Part shown: positions 25,407 to 37,945 of the stretch, piece by piece | Layout of the letters: every line of letters starts with the position of its first letter | Numbering within the stretch: position 1 is the first letter of the stretch | From: Modestobacter muralis | GTDB lineage: Bacteria > Actinomycetota > Actinomycetes > Mycobacteriales > Geodermatophilaceae | Assembly: GCF_010682105.1 (NCBI RefSeq) | Contig: NZ_JAAGWH010000040.1 | Span: 34,009 to 98,008 of the forward strand | Reading direction: 5' to 3' | Length of the DNA: 64,000 bases | The notes under the pieces: model-generated | The model's database searches: none | Told to the model about the DNA's origin: nothing | Seen by the model: only the letters and a program-made list of their open reading frames with translations | Program-made: the position numbers and the translations under genes

Positions 25407-27635
25407 GTGACCTCCGCCACTCCGCTCGACCCGACCACGCTGCCGCTCGAGCAGAAGGCGCTGCTGCTGTCCGGGCAGGACTTCTGGTCCACCCCCGCGG
25501 TCGAGGCGGCCGGGCTGCCCTCGGTCGTGCTCACCGACGGCCCGCACGGCGTCCGCCGCCAGCAGGGCGACTTCGACCAGATCGGGCTGCTGGAGAGCGT
25601 CCCGGCGACCTGCTTCCCGCCCGCGGTCGCGGTGGGGTCCAGCTGGGACCCTGAGGTCGCCGAGCGGATCGGTGCGGCGATCGGGGTCGAGGCGCGGGCC
25701 ATCGGCGTGCCCGTCGTCCTCGGTCCGGGCGTGAACATCAAGCGGTCCCCGCTGTGCGGGCGCAACTTCGAGTACTACTCGGAGGACCCCCTGCTGGCCG
25801 GCGTGCTGGGGGCCGCACACGTCCGCGGTCAGCAGGGCGAGGGCGTCGGCGCCTCGGTGAAGCACTTCGCGGCGAACAACCAGGAGACCCAGCGCATGCA
25901 GGTCAGCGCCGACGTCGACGAGCGCACCCTGCGCGAGATCTACCTGCCCGCCTTCGAGCGGGTGGTCACCGAGTCCCAGCCGGCCACGGTGATGTGCGCC
26001 TACAACCGGGTCAACGGCGTCTACGCCTCGCAGAACCGCTGGCTGCTCACCGAGGTGCTGCGCGAGGAGTGGGGCTTCCGCGGCGCCGTCGTCTCCGACT
26101 GGGGCGCCGTCGACGACCGGGTCGCCGCCCTCGAGGCCGGCCTGGACCTGCAGATGCCCAGCGACCACGGCGCCGGCAACCAGGCGGTGGTCGACGCCGT
26201 CCGGGCAGGACGGCTCGCGGAGGACGTCGTCGACCGCAGCGTCGCACGGGTCGCCGCACTGGCCGGGCTGGTGACCGAGCCGACCGACGGGTTCGACGTC
26301 GACGCCCACCACGCGCTGGCCCGGGAGCTCGCGGCGGGCTGCGCGGTGCTGCTGAAGAACGACGGCGACACCCTCCCGCTGGGCAGTGGCCGCCGCGTCG
26401 CCGTGGTCGGTGAGTTCGCCCGGACGCCGCGCTTCCAGGGCGGCGGCAGCTCGCACGTCAACGCCACCCGGGTCGAGGACGCGCTCACCGCGCTGCGGGC
26501 GTCCCTGACGGTGACCTTCGCGCCCGGCTCCACCCTCGACGGCTCCGGGGACGCCGCGGCGCTGCGCGCGGAGGCGGTCGCCGCGGCCCGGGACGCCGAG
26601 GTCGCCGTCGTCTTCGCCGGGCTGGCCGAGAGCGACGAGTCCGAGGGCTTCGACCGCAGCACGCTGGACCTGCCCGCCGCCCAGGTGCAGCTGATCCGGG
26701 CGGTCGCCGCGGTCGCCCCGCGCACCGTCGTCGTCCTGTCCTCGGGCAGCGTCGTCTCCCTCGAGGGCTGGCACGACGACGTCGACGCCGTGCTCGCCGG
26801 CTTCCTGCTCGGCCAGGCCGGTGGCGCGGCGCTGGCCGACCTGCTGACCGGTGCGGTCGACCCCTCCGGGCGGCTGGCCGAGACCATCCCGCTCCGGCTG
26901 CAGGACACCCCCTCGTACCTGAACTTCCCCGGCGAGCAGGGGCACGTCCGGTACGGCGAGGGCGTGATGGTCGGCTACCGGCACTTCGAGACGGCCGAGG
27001 TGCCGGTGCGGTACCCCTTCGGCCACGGCCTGAGCTACACGACGTTCGCGACGAGCGACCTGCAGGTGCGGACGAACGACGTCGACGCCGCGACCGTGAC
27101 GCTGACGGTGACCAACACCGGGGAGCGCGCGGGCCGGCACGTCGTCCAGGTCTACGTGGCGACGACGGCCGGGCCGGTGCGCCGCCCGGCCCGGGAGCTG
27201 CGCGCCTTCACCAAGGTGTCGCTGGCGGCAGGGGAGTCCACGACCGTGGCCTTCGAGCTGGACCGGCGGGCCTTCGCCTACTGGGACGTCCGCGAGCACG
27301 ACTGGGTGGTGGCCGCCGGGGAGCACACCGTCCAGATCGGCGACAGCGCCGCCGACGTGGTGGCCGAGGCGACGGTGACGCTGGCCGGCGACGCGGTCGT
27401 GCCGGAGCTGACCCTGGGCTCGTCGGTGGCCGAGTGGTTCGGGCACCCGGTGGCCGGACCGCAGCTGCTCGCAGGGTTCCTGGCCACGATGCCCGAGGGT
27501 GCCGCCGAGATGCACGAGGGGATGCTGCAGATGATCGGGTCGATGCCGATGCGCCGGTTCGCCGCCGACTTCGGGTCCGCCATCCCGGCCGCTGAGCTGG
27601 AGCGGCTGATGACCGCCGCCCAGGCCGCGCGGTGA
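25407..27635 (+). CDS. GH3 family beta-glucosidase
   Basis: A 742-residue GH3 enzyme with the (beta/alpha)8 domain (LTDGPHGVR; GPGVNIKRSPLCGRNFEYYSEDP; KHFAANNQE), nucleophile D231 in VVSDWG, the alpha/beta sandwich domain and a C-terminal fibronectin type III domain (TVTNTGERAGRHVVQVYV). There is no signal peptide. The GTG at 25407 is chosen since the only nearby ATG is out of frame; the ribosome site is weak (AAGGGG). It has its own ATTG box 43 bp upstream (25350-25364), indicating a separate promoter from the ABC/GH78 operon. It would remove beta-glucose from flavonoid glucosides or other beta-linked sugars. Confidence 0.93.
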   Translation: MTSATPLDPTTLPLEQKALLLSGQDFWSTPAVEAAGLPSVVLTDGPHGVRRQQGDFDQIGLLESVPATCFPPAVAVGSSWDPEVAERIGAAIGVEARAIGVPVVLGPGVNIKRSPLCGRNFEYYSEDPLLAGVLGAAHVRGQQGEGVGASVKHFAANNQETQRMQVSADVDERTLREIYLPAFERVVTESQPATVMCAYNRVNGVYASQNRWLLTEVLREEWGFRGAVVSDWGAVDDRVAALEAGLDLQMPSDHGAGNQAVVDAVRAGRLAEDVVDRSVARVAALAGLVTEPTDGFDVDAHHALARELAAGCAVLLKNDGDTLPLGSGRRVAVVGEFARTPRFQGGGSSHVNATRVEDALTALRASLTVTFAPGSTLDGSGDAAALRAEAVAAARDAEVAVVFAGLAESDESEGFDRSTLDLPAAQVQLIRAVAAVAPRTVVVLSSGSVVSLEGWHDDVDAVLAGFLLGQAGGAALADLLTGAVDPSGRLAETIPLRLQDTPSYLNFPGEQGHVRYGEGVMVGYRHFETAEVPVRYPFGHGLSYTTFATSDLQVRTNDVDAATVTLTVTNTGERAGRHVVQVYVATTAGPVRRPARELRAFTKVSLAAGESTTVAFELDRRAFAYWDVREHDWVVAAGEHTVQIGDSAADVVAEATVTLAGDAVVPELTLGSSVAEWFGHPVAGPQLLAGFLATMPEGAAEMHEGMLQMIGSMPMRRFAADFGSAIPAAELERLMTAAQAAR

Positions 27636-28408
27636 CCCGGTACGTCGCCCTGGGCAGCTCCTTCGCCGCGGGTCCGGGCATCGAGCCGATCCTCGTCCCG
27701 GCGTGCAGCAGGTCGGGGCGCAACTACCCGTCGCTGGTCGCCGATCAGCTGGGCCACGACCTGGTCGACGTCAGCTCCGGCGGGGCGACGGTCGCCGACG
27801 TCCTGGACCGGACGCAGCAGCTGCTGACCGGCGGCACGGTGCCCCCGCAGCTCCACGCCGTCGGCCCGGACACCGATCTGGTGACCGTCACCGCCGGCGG
27901 CAACGACGTCGAGTACCTGCTCACCCTGCTCCGCTGCTCGTACCGGGTCGCCCCCGGCGGCGCCCCGGCCTCGGCCGCGGCGTACTTCGGGACGCCGGTC
28001 GACCGCGGCGCCGTCGACACCGCCCTGGCGGAGCTGCCGGCGCGGTTGGTCGGGCTGGTGGACGCCGTGCGGCGGCGCGCACCGCGGGCGCGGGTCGTGC
28101 TGGTCGACTACCTGACCGTGGTGCCCGACGGGGCCACCGACGCCTTCCCGATGAGCGAGGAGCACCGGATCCTGTGCGCCGGCATCGGCCGGCGGCTGGA
28201 GGTGGCCACGGCGGCGGCCGCCCGAGACAGTGGCGCCGACCTGGTGGCGGTCTCGCAGGTCTCCCGCGGCCACGCCGTCGGCAGTGCGGAGCCGTGGGTG
28301 ACCGGCTGGGAGTTCGGCGACCTGCTCGCCGGCGGCGTCGCCCCGTACCACCCGAACGCCGCCGGCATGCGCGCCGTCGCCGACCTCGTGGTCGCTTCCC
28401 TCACCTGA
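27632..28408 (+). CDS. SGNH/GDSL-type hydrolase
   Basis: A 258-residue SGNH-fold esterase. Block I reads YVALGSSFAAGPG (GSS replaces the usual GDS but keeps the nucleophile Ser). Block III is TAGGNDV and block V is YHPNAAGM with the catalytic His. Two or three Cys residues (CSRSG, LRCSYR, LCAG) resemble those of actinobacterial lipase-like SGNH proteins. There is no obvious export signal. GTG at 27632 overlaps the GH3 stop (GTGA), so it is co-translated with the beta-glucosidase and probably removes acyl groups from its substrates. It terminates at a perfect 10-bp hairpin shared with the convergent MFS gene. Confidence 0.85.
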   Translation: MTRYVALGSSFAAGPGIEPILVPACSRSGRNYPSLVADQLGHDLVDVSSGGATVADVLDRTQQLLTGGTVPPQLHAVGPDTDLVTVTAGGNDVEYLLTLLRCSYRVAPGGAPASAAAYFGTPVDRGAVDTALAELPARLVGLVDAVRRRAPRARVVLVDYLTVVPDGATDAFPMSEEHRILCAGIGRRLEVATAAAARDSGADLVAVSQVSRGHAVGSAEPWVTGWEFGDLLAGGVAPYHPNAAGMRAVADLVVASLT

Positions 28409-28412
28409 GCGT

Positions 28413-28436
28413 CGGCCGGCCCAGGCGGGCCGGCCG
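28413..28436. terminator. Bidirectional terminator between SGNH and MFS genes
   Basis: CGGCCGGCCC and GGGCCGGCCG, 10-bp perfect stem with a 4-nt loop, in the 31-bp gap between convergent genes. Confidence 0.75.
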
Positions 28437-28439
28437 GGG

Positions 28440-31104
<2,665 letters not shown>

Positions 31105-31197
31105 GGCGCACGGCTCCTCGGGTTGCTGCCCACGAGCTGGCCGAGGACCACACCGGCCTGCCCGCAGCGGCCGACCGCCCGAAGCGGCCACCCGGCC

Positions 31198-31212
31198 TTC
31201 CGCTGGACGGAA
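31198..31212. promoter_or_regulatory. Putative PcaR-type box before the thiolase operon
   Basis: TTCCGCTGGACGGAA, arms TTCCG/CGGAA with a 5-bp centre, lies 44 bp before the start of the thiolase gene. Near-identity with the pobA site 29 kb away, at the same distance from the start codon, supports one regulator for both. Confidence 0.65.
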
Positions 31213-31256
31213 CGGCCCGCTTGGCGCGGTGGTCCGGCGGCTGACACGGTGACCCG

Positions 31257-32474
31257 ATGGACGACGTCGTCATCTGCGCACCGCTGCGCACCCCGGTCGG
31301 CCGGATGGGCGGGGTCTTCGCGGGCCTGTCGGCCAACCAGCTCGCCGCCACCGCGATCCGGGCGCTGGCCGAGCGCACCGGGCTGGGCGAGGGCGAGGTC
31401 GACGACGTCGTGCTCGGGCACTGCAACCCCAGCGGGGAGAACCCGGCGATCGGCCGGATCGCCGCCCTGGACGCCGGCCTCGGGGTGCAGGTGCCCGGTC
31501 TCCAGCTGGACCGGCGGTGCGGCTCAGGGCTGCAGGCGGTGCTCTACGCGGCGATGACCGTCGCCTCGGGCGCGGCGACCACCGTCGTGGCGGGTGGCGT
31601 GGAGTCGATGAGCTCGGTGGAGCACTACGCCCTGGGCCTGCGCACCGGCGTGCGCGGGGACGGCGTCATGCTGCACGATCGCCTGGCCCGGGCCCGGGAG
31701 ACCGCCGGCGGCGTGGACCACCCGGTGCCCGGCGGGATGTTGGAGACCGCGGAGAACGTGCGCCGCGAGCACGACATCGACCGGCTGGCGCAGGACGCGT
31801 GGGCGTTGCGCTCGCAGCAGGCCGCCGGTGCGGCGATCGCCGCGGGCCGGTTCGCCGACGAGATCATCGGCGTCGAGGTGCCCGGCACCCGGAAGACCCC
31901 TGCGCACGTGGTCACCACCGACGAGCACCCCCGCCCGGACACCACGATGGCCGACCTCGCCCGCCTGCGGCCGGTCATGGGCGCGGTCGACCCGGCGGCC
32001 ACGGTCACCGCCGGCAACGCCTCCGGGCAGAACGACGGGGCCGCGGTCTGCCTGGTCACCACCCGCGCCGAGGCCGACCGCCGCGGCTGGGACCCGTTCT
32101 TGCGGGTCACCGGCTGGGCGGTGGCCGGCGTGCCGCCGGAGACGATGGGCATCGGGCCGGTGCCGGCCACGGCCGCGGTGCTGGCCCGCACCGGGCTCTC
32201 CTTCGCCGACCTGGACCTGATCGAGCTCAACGAGGCCTTCGCCAGCCAGGTGCTGGCCTGCCTGGACCTCTGGGGCCTGGGCACCGAGGACCGGGAGCGG
32301 GTCAACGTCAACGGCTCGGGCATCTCGCTGGGCCACCCGGTGGGGGCCACCGGCGCCCGCATCCTGGCCACCCTCGCCCACGAGCTCCGCCGCCGCGAGG
32401 GCCGGTACGCCCTGGAGACCATGTGCATCGGCGGCGGGCAGGGCCTGGCCGCCGTCTTCGAGCGGGTGGCCTGA
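31257..32474 (+). CDS. pcaF: Acetyl-CoA C-acyltransferase, probable beta-ketoadipyl-CoA thiolase
   Basis: A 405-residue thiolase with nucleophile C88 (LDRRCGSGLQ), H360 (NGSGISLGHPVGATG) and C390 (TMCIGGGQG). The next genes are a two-subunit 3-oxoacid CoA-transferase, and a 15-bp palindrome 14/15 identical to the one before pobA sits 44 bp upstream of the ATG. These two facts favour the beta-ketoadipyl-CoA thiolase role (products acetyl-CoA and succinyl-CoA). A generic acetoacetyl-CoA thiolase cannot be excluded from the protein alone. Confidence 0.82.
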   Translation: MDDVVICAPLRTPVGRMGGVFAGLSANQLAATAIRALAERTGLGEGEVDDVVLGHCNPSGENPAIGRIAALDAGLGVQVPGLQLDRRCGSGLQAVLYAAMTVASGAATTVVAGGVESMSSVEHYALGLRTGVRGDGVMLHDRLARARETAGGVDHPVPGGMLETAENVRREHDIDRLAQDAWALRSQQAAGAAIAAGRFADEIIGVEVPGTRKTPAHVVTTDEHPRPDTTMADLARLRPVMGAVDPAATVTAGNASGQNDGAAVCLVTTRAEADRRGWDPFLRVTGWAVAGVPPETMGIGPVPATAAVLARTGLSFADLDLIELNEAFASQVLACLDLWGLGTEDRERVNVNGSGISLGHPVGATGARILATLAHELRRREGRYALETMCIGGGQGLAAVFERVA

Positions 32475-32538
32475 CCGCACCGCAGCACGCACCTCCCGCC
32501 GGCCGGTGGGAGGGGACAGCAGTCGATCGGGAGATGGA

Positions 32539-33336
<798 letters not shown>

Positions 33337-33337
33337 G

Positions 33338-34006
33338 ATGGCACTGTCCCGCGACCAGCTCGCCGCCCGGGTCGCCGCCGACCTGCGCGACGGCCAGTAC
33401 GTCAACCTCGGCATCGGCATGCCCACGCTGGTGCCCGGTCACGTGCCCGACGGCGTGCACGTGGTGCTGCACAGCGAGAACGGCGTGCTCGGCGTCGGCC
33501 CCTACCCGTTCGAGGGCGAGGAGGACGCCGACCTGATCAACGCCGGCAAGGAGACGATCACCGTCCTGCCCGGGGCCAGCTACTTCGACTCCGCGGCCTC
33601 GTTCGGGATGATCCGCGGCCACGTCGTCGACGTCGCCGTGCTGGGTGCGATGCAGGTCAGCGTCCGCGGCGACCTGGCCAACTGGCTCATCCCCGGCAAG
33701 ATGGTCAACGGCATGGGCGGGGCGATGGACCTCGTCCACGGTGCCCGCGAGGTCGTCGTGATGATGGAGCACACCGCCCGCGACGGGTCGCCGAAGATCG
33801 TCGAGGAGTGCTCGCTGCCGCTCACCGGCCGGGCCTGCGTCGACCGCATCGTCACCGACCTGGCCGTCGTCGACGTGACCCCCGACGGGCTGGTGCTGCG
33901 CGAGGTCGCCCCCGGTGTCACCGCCGCAGACGTCGTGGCCGCCACCGGCGCCCCGCTGCACGTGCCCGACGACGTCCCGACCATGACCTTCGACCTCACT
34001 CGGTGA
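33338..34006 (+). CDS. pcaJ: 3-oxoacid CoA-transferase subunit B (PcaJ/ScoB type)
   Basis: A 222-residue catalytic subunit with the glutamate nucleophile E47 in LHSENGVLG and the family motifs [27 protein letters not shown] and [29 protein letters not shown]. It starts one base after the subunit A stop codon. With the thiolase this completes the last two steps of the beta-ketoadipate pathway opened by pcaHG at the left edge. Confidence 0.85.
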   Translation: MALSRDQLAARVAADLRDGQYVNLGIGMPTLVPGHVPDGVHVVLHSENGVLGVGPYPFEGEEDADLINAGKETITVLPGASYFDSAASFGMIRGHVVDVAVLGAMQVSVRGDLANWLIPGKMVNGMGGAMDLVHGAREVVVMMEHTARDGSPKIVEECSLPLTGRACVDRIVTDLAVVDVTPDGLVLREVAPGVTAADVVAATGAPLHVPDDVPTMTFDLTR

Positions 34007-34433
34007 CCGGCTCCACGGACTCCGCCGGCGGGAGAGCGGCCACCCCCACGTCCGGTCCGTGATCGTCGGGGTGCCCGCTCGCCGATGGGCCGCCTGCTCG
34101 GCGGGCTGACGGACCTCTCCGCCGCCGAGCGCGGTGACATCACCCTCGACGAGGTCTGCCTTTCCGGGCCAGACGCGATCGCGCCTCGAGTGGGCCCTGC
34201 CGGTCCGGTTGCTCGTCGAGGTGATCGCGCTCGGCGCGCAGGCCGCGATACCGGTGCTCATCGACCCGAGAACGGTCGGCTGTCGGACTGTCCGTCAGCG
34301 GGCGCTTGTTGCCCGCCGTTGCGGAACCCCTCGCGGTCACGCAGAGGAGGACGGCGGATCCCGCTGGCCGCTCTCGGAAGGGAGACCGGTAGCGGGCGGG
34401 GCGGCCGCTGGAGGACGGAGCGCTCACGCTGGT
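34007..34433. other. Gene-poor stretch between pcaJ and the vanZ-like gene
   Basis: A 427-bp stretch with no convincing gene. Short open frames at about 34085-34260 (starting MGRLLGGLTDLSAAERG) and 34134-34300 have ordinary ribosome sites missing and no family I recognise. They could be degraded coding remnants but I cannot show it. A weak CGGGC/GCCCG hairpin near 34300 could terminate the minus-strand vanZ-like gene. No IS end, tRNA or repeat is visible. Confidence 0.4.
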
Positions 34434-34928
34434 TCATCGGGGGCTCGGTGGCTGATGACGTACAGCCTGTACATGCGCGGACAACAGGCCGGCCGCCACG
34501 GCGCCGGCGGCGTTGAGCAACGCGTCCATCGGCGAGACGACTCGTCCCAGGGGCAGCGCCCACTGGAGGAACTCGATCCCGACGCCCACGCCCAGCATCG
34601 CGGCGAAGAGCCGGCGGGGGAGCCCGACAGCAGGCCGGAGGGCGACCAGGAGCACCGCGGGGACGGCCAGGAGGGCGAGGTTGCCCACCAGCTGCGTCAC
34701 CGTGGCACTCGAACCCAGGCCGGTCGCGTACCAGCGCAGTTCGGTCAGCGGTGAGCCCCATGCCCATCCGGTGCCCTCCGGCGTCAGCGTTGCGACCGCC
34801 GCGGCGCACAGAGACGCCCAGAACGCGGCCCACTGGACTGGTCGTAGGCGGTTCGAGTGTCCGGCCGGCGCCGTGCCGGAGGTGGCCTCCGCGGCGGCCG
34901 GGCGGTCGAGGGTCGTTGCGGGGATCAT
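34434..34928 (-). CDS. VanZ-like membrane protein
   Basis: A 164-residue protein with four membrane segments and the VanZ-family core (QLVGNLALLAVPAVLLVALRPAVGL; VGIEFLQWALPLGRVVSPMDALLNAAGAVAAGLL). The conserved E-x2-Q pair (EFLQ) and D before the last helix are present. The ATG at 34928 gives a short cytoplasmic N-terminus. VanZ relatives are linked to cell-envelope glycan traits and teicoplanin tolerance but have no defined biochemical activity. It lies downstream of the glycosyltransferase and phosphodiester glycosidase genes on the same strand. Confidence 0.82.
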   Translation of the reverse strand: MIPATTLDRPAAAEATSGTAPAGHSNRLRPVQWAAFWASLCAAAVATLTPEGTGWAWGSPLTELRWYATGLGSSATVTQLVGNLALLAVPAVLLVALRPAVGLPRRLFAAMLGVGVGIEFLQWALPLGRVVSPMDALLNAAGAVAAGLLSAHVQAVRHQPPSPR

Positions 34929-35076
34929 GCCTCCACGATCACGCGGCCACCTCGCCTCTCCCTGTGTGATGGCTTCCCCTCGGCTGTGAGACGCGGTGAC
35001 CTGGACGTGCGCGACGACCGCCCGCCACAGAGTCACTGCGCGAGCGACGTCTCGAACGGTCAGGCGTGCAACCAGG

Positions 35077-36201
35077 TCAACGACGGTCCGGCGTCATCGC
35101 TCTGTGGCCACCGGCGAGCGCGGCCACCGGTGCAGGGACGTCGGTCACCAGGTCCGTGTCCGGGGATGACGACGGGCGGTGGGCGCGGGAGCGACCGAAG
35201 ACCGCGACCCGCTGGACGGCGAAGCTCAGCGTCACCAGCAGCGGCTCGGTGCCCAGCTTCGCCGGCAGCAGCCCGACACCGGCTGCGGTGAGGCCGGACA
35301 GCAGCACCAGGTTGGCGAGCAGCAGCGACCCGGCGAGCGCGATGTAGCCCAGCGCCGAACCCCGGCTGCGTCCGGCGGTGAACACGACTCGCCGGTTGAC
35401 CGAGTAGTTGACCGTCCCGCTGACCAGCCTGGCACCCACGACGGAGAGCCACAGGCTGCCGGTCAGGGCGTCGAGCAGCACCAACGCCACCGAGTCGACA
35501 GCGAAGGCGGTCAGGGAGGAGAGCAGGAACAACGCCAGGGGCCGGTACACCCGCACGGAGTCACGGACAGCGCGGAAGTGGGAGGACGTGTTGCCCTGGG
35601 CGTACACCGTCGTGATCGGCATCTGGTCGATCGGGAGGCCCAGGCGGGCCGCCTCCAGCAACACCCGCAGCTCGTACTCGAAGCGGTCACCGCGCACGGT
35701 GAGCAGCCACGGCCACAGCCCGGGGGAGAAGCCACGCAGCCCGGTCTGGGTGTCGGTGAGCGCCCGTCCGGTCGCTGCCCGGACCAGCACCATCGAGACG
35801 AGGTTGCCCACCCGGCTGCGCAGCGGCACGCCTTCACCCGTGAAGCGCCGGACGCCGAGCAGCAAGCAGGAGCCGGCCCGCACTCGCGCCGCCGCTGCGA
35901 CGACGTCCTCGGGCAGGTGCTGGCCGTCGGCGTCCGCGGTGACCACCCCGGCGTGCGGCCAGACCCGGGCCACGTGCGCCAGGCCGGTGCGCAGCGCCGC
36001 CCCCTTGCCGCGGTTGACCTCGTGACGGAGCACGGTGGCGCCGAGCTCTCGGGCGCCGGCGAGCGCGGGTGCCGTCGCCTCCGCGCTGCCGTCGTCGACG
36101 ACCAACAACTCGAGGGTGGGGTCCAGCTGATGGACGGCGGCCAGGAGCGAGAGCAACTGGCCGTCGGGTTGGTAGGCCGGGACCAGCACGACCACCTGCA
36201 T
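35077..36201 (-). CDS. Glycosyltransferase family 2 fused to GtrA-like membrane domain
   Basis: A 374-residue fusion. Residues 1-220 are a GT2 domain (VVVLVPAYQPDGQLLSLL; LLVVDDGSAEAT; DxD-type VTADADGQHLP; DTQTGLRGFSP as in dolichyl/undecaprenyl-phosphate sugar transferases). Residues about 230-350 form a four-helix GtrA domain (FLLSSLTAFAVDSVALVLLD; VSGTVNYSVNRRVVF). Such fusions probably transfer a sugar to polyprenyl phosphate and flip it. It shares one base with the stop of the phosphodiester glycosidase gene. A second protein of this GT2-GtrA architecture lies at 45840-47114. Confidence 0.9.
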   Translation of the reverse strand: MQVVVLVPAYQPDGQLLSLLAAVHQLDPTLELLVVDDGSAEATAPALAGARELGATVLRHEVNRGKGAALRTGLAHVARVWPHAGVVTADADGQHLPEDVVAAAARVRAGSCLLLGVRRFTGEGVPLRSRVGNLVSMVLVRAATGRALTDTQTGLRGFSPGLWPWLLTVRGDRFEYELRVLLEAARLGLPIDQMPITTVYAQGNTSSHFRAVRDSVRVYRPLALFLLSSLTAFAVDSVALVLLDALTGSLWLSVVGARLVSGTVNYSVNRRVVFTAGRSRGSALGYIALAGSLLLANLVLLSGLTAAGVGLLPAKLGTEPLLVTLSFAVQRVAVFGRSRAHRPSSSPDTDLVTDVPAPVAALAGGHRAMTPDRR

Positions 36202-37163
36202 CAGGCGATGTAGAGGACGTCGGAGGTGCCGCGCTCGGTGCCCTTGCCGAGGGGGTCGTTGACCAGTGATCCGCCGAACACCATCGTCGAGGAGCCGCCG
36301 CCGTCGATGTTGTAGGCGGTGACCACGCCGAGGTCGACGAAGATCTGGGCGAGCTCGGGCAGCGTGACGCCCTCGCTGTACCCCGCGCTGCGCCCGTCGA
36401 CCACCACGAACACCAGGTGGTTGGTGTCGATGACGCCGACGGCGGTGCGCGGCTGGTCGCCCTGGATCGAGTGGTTGCCGACGTTGGTGTCGATCTCGAC
36501 CTGATCGATCCCGGCGACGACGGCCCCGGCTTCGACGATGGTCGGGCCGAAGGAGAGGGTGTTCCACACCCCTGCGGCGACCAGCTGGGCGGCCGTCGTC
36601 GTGGTCTCGTCGTAGACCCGCACCGTGCCGTCCCGGTAGAACGCCATGCCCTCGCGGGCGCCGGCGTCGCGGTAGACCACCCCGTTGCGGATGACCATCC
36701 CGGTGTCGCGGAAGCCGTAGTAGTCGCCGTTGACGGCGAACACCGCGTCGTGCGCGGCGGCGATGTCGGTGGGCTCGTCGATGATGTCGGTGCCGAACTC
36801 GTCGTTCGCGAACGCCGAGCGCAGCACCGTGGCGTCGGTGAGGACGACGTCGGCGACGAAGTAGGTCACCGTGCTGTCGCCGCTGCCGGTGACGACCGTG
36901 GAGATGGTGACGGCCGCCTGGTCGGAGGTGTAGGTGTCGCCGTCCATCGTGCCGCCGGTCGTGGTCGCCACACCGGCGTCCACGTCCTGCGCCGCGGCGT
37001 AGGAGGTGACGTCGGCGATCTGCACGTCGTCGACGACGAAGCGGTCCAGCGCCCAGGCGGCCGTGCCGCCGCCGGCGGCGAGCAGGACACCAGCGGCGCC
37101 GCCCAGGAAGGCGCGCCGGCTGTGCCGGCGGGGCGCGGCCGGAGGGGTCTGCGTCTCGGTCAT
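36201..37163 (-). CDS. Secreted phosphodiester glycosidase (NAGPA domain), Tat signal
   Basis: A 320-residue protein with a twin-arginine signal (HSRRAFLGGAAGVLL) and a phosphodiester glycosidase domain. Family hallmarks are AVNGDYYGFRDTGMVIRNG in the middle and YNIDGGGSSTMVFGG near the C-terminus. NAGPA-domain proteins remove sugars from phosphodiester-linked glycans, so envelope polymer processing is likely. The ATG at 37163 places the RR motif 17-18 residues in; an upstream start is less Tat-like. It is coupled to the GT2-GtrA gene and divergent from the DUF4956-VTC operon across a 161-bp control region. Confidence 0.88.
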   Translation of the reverse strand: MTETQTPPAAPRRHSRRAFLGGAAGVLLAAGGGTAAWALDRFVVDDVQIADVTSYAAAQDVDAGVATTTGGTMDGDTYTSDQAAVTISTVVTGSGDSTVTYFVADVVLTDATVLRSAFANDEFGTDIIDEPTDIAAAHDAVFAVNGDYYGFRDTGMVIRNGVVYRDAGAREGMAFYRDGTVRVYDETTTTAAQLVAAGVWNTLSFGPTIVEAGAVVAGIDQVEIDTNVGNHSIQGDQPRTAVGVIDTNHLVFVVVDGRSAGYSEGVTLPELAQIFVDLGVVTAYNIDGGGSSTMVFGGSLVNDPLGKGTERGTSDVLYIA

Positions 37164-37324
37164 GGCGTCGACGGTCGGGGCCCTCCCCGTGCGCCGGCTG
37201 GGTGTCCCGTGGGCTCTGGGTGTGGCCTCCACCGCTCACAGGCGCCACTCAGCAGGTAGCGGGCCGCCACCCATCCGGCGACGGGAACGTGTCTCCTGAC
37301 CGACCGCCGAGTGAACGGAACCCG

Positions 37325-37945
37325 ATGACCCAGCTCCTGCTCTACGCCGCCGACCTCGTCGCCGTCGGCGTCCTGACCTTCGGCGTCTACTTCCCCCGCC
37401 ACCGCCGTCGCGACCTGCTCGCGGCCTTCCTGGGCGTCAACGTGGGGGTGCTCGCGGTCGCCGCCGCGCTGTCCACGAGCAGCGTCGGTGCCGGCCTGGG
37501 ACTGGGGCTGTTCGGCGTGCTCTCGATCATCCGCCTGCGATCCACCGAGCTCGCCCAGCACGAGGTCGCGTTCTACTTCGCGGCGCTGGCGCTGGGACTC
37601 CTGGGCGGTCTGGGCTCCGGGACCGCGCAGTCCGAGTGGCTGATCCCGGTGCTGATGGCCCTGATCGTCACCGTCATGTGGGCCTCCGGGCACCCGCGGC
37701 TGTTCCGGCGGCACCGGCACACCGTGCTGGTGGTGGACCGCGCGTTCACCGATGAGGCCGCGCTCACCGCGCACCTGGAGGGCCTGCTCGGCGCCCGGGT
37801 CCACCAGGTGACCGTGCAGCGGGTCGACCTCGTCGACGACACCACGCTGGTCGACGTCCGCTACGAGCTCGCCGACCCGCCGACCCGCCCGGGCACCGCC
37901 GATCTGCACGAACGGCTCTCCGCTGACGCTGGGGTGCGGCGATGA
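37325..37945 (+). CDS. DUF4956 membrane protein
   Basis: A 206-residue protein with about four N-terminal membrane segments (residues 1-115) and the DUF4956 motif FGVLSIIRLRSTELAQHEVAFYF, followed by a soluble alpha/beta tail. DUF4956 proteins are regularly encoded beside VTC-domain polyphosphate polymerases, as here, where the ATG of the VTC gene overlaps this stop. Function is unknown; a role in polyphosphate or acidic polymer handling at the membrane is inferred from that association. Confidence 0.88.
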   Translation: MTQLLLYAADLVAVGVLTFGVYFPRHRRRDLLAAFLGVNVGVLAVAAALSTSSVGAGLGLGLFGVLSIIRLRSTELAQHEVAFYFAALALGLLGGLGSGTAQSEWLIPVLMALIVTVMWASGHPRLFRRHRHTVLVVDRAFTDEAALTAHLEGLLGARVHQVTVQRVDLVDDTTLVDVRYELADPPTRPGTADLHERLSADAGVRR

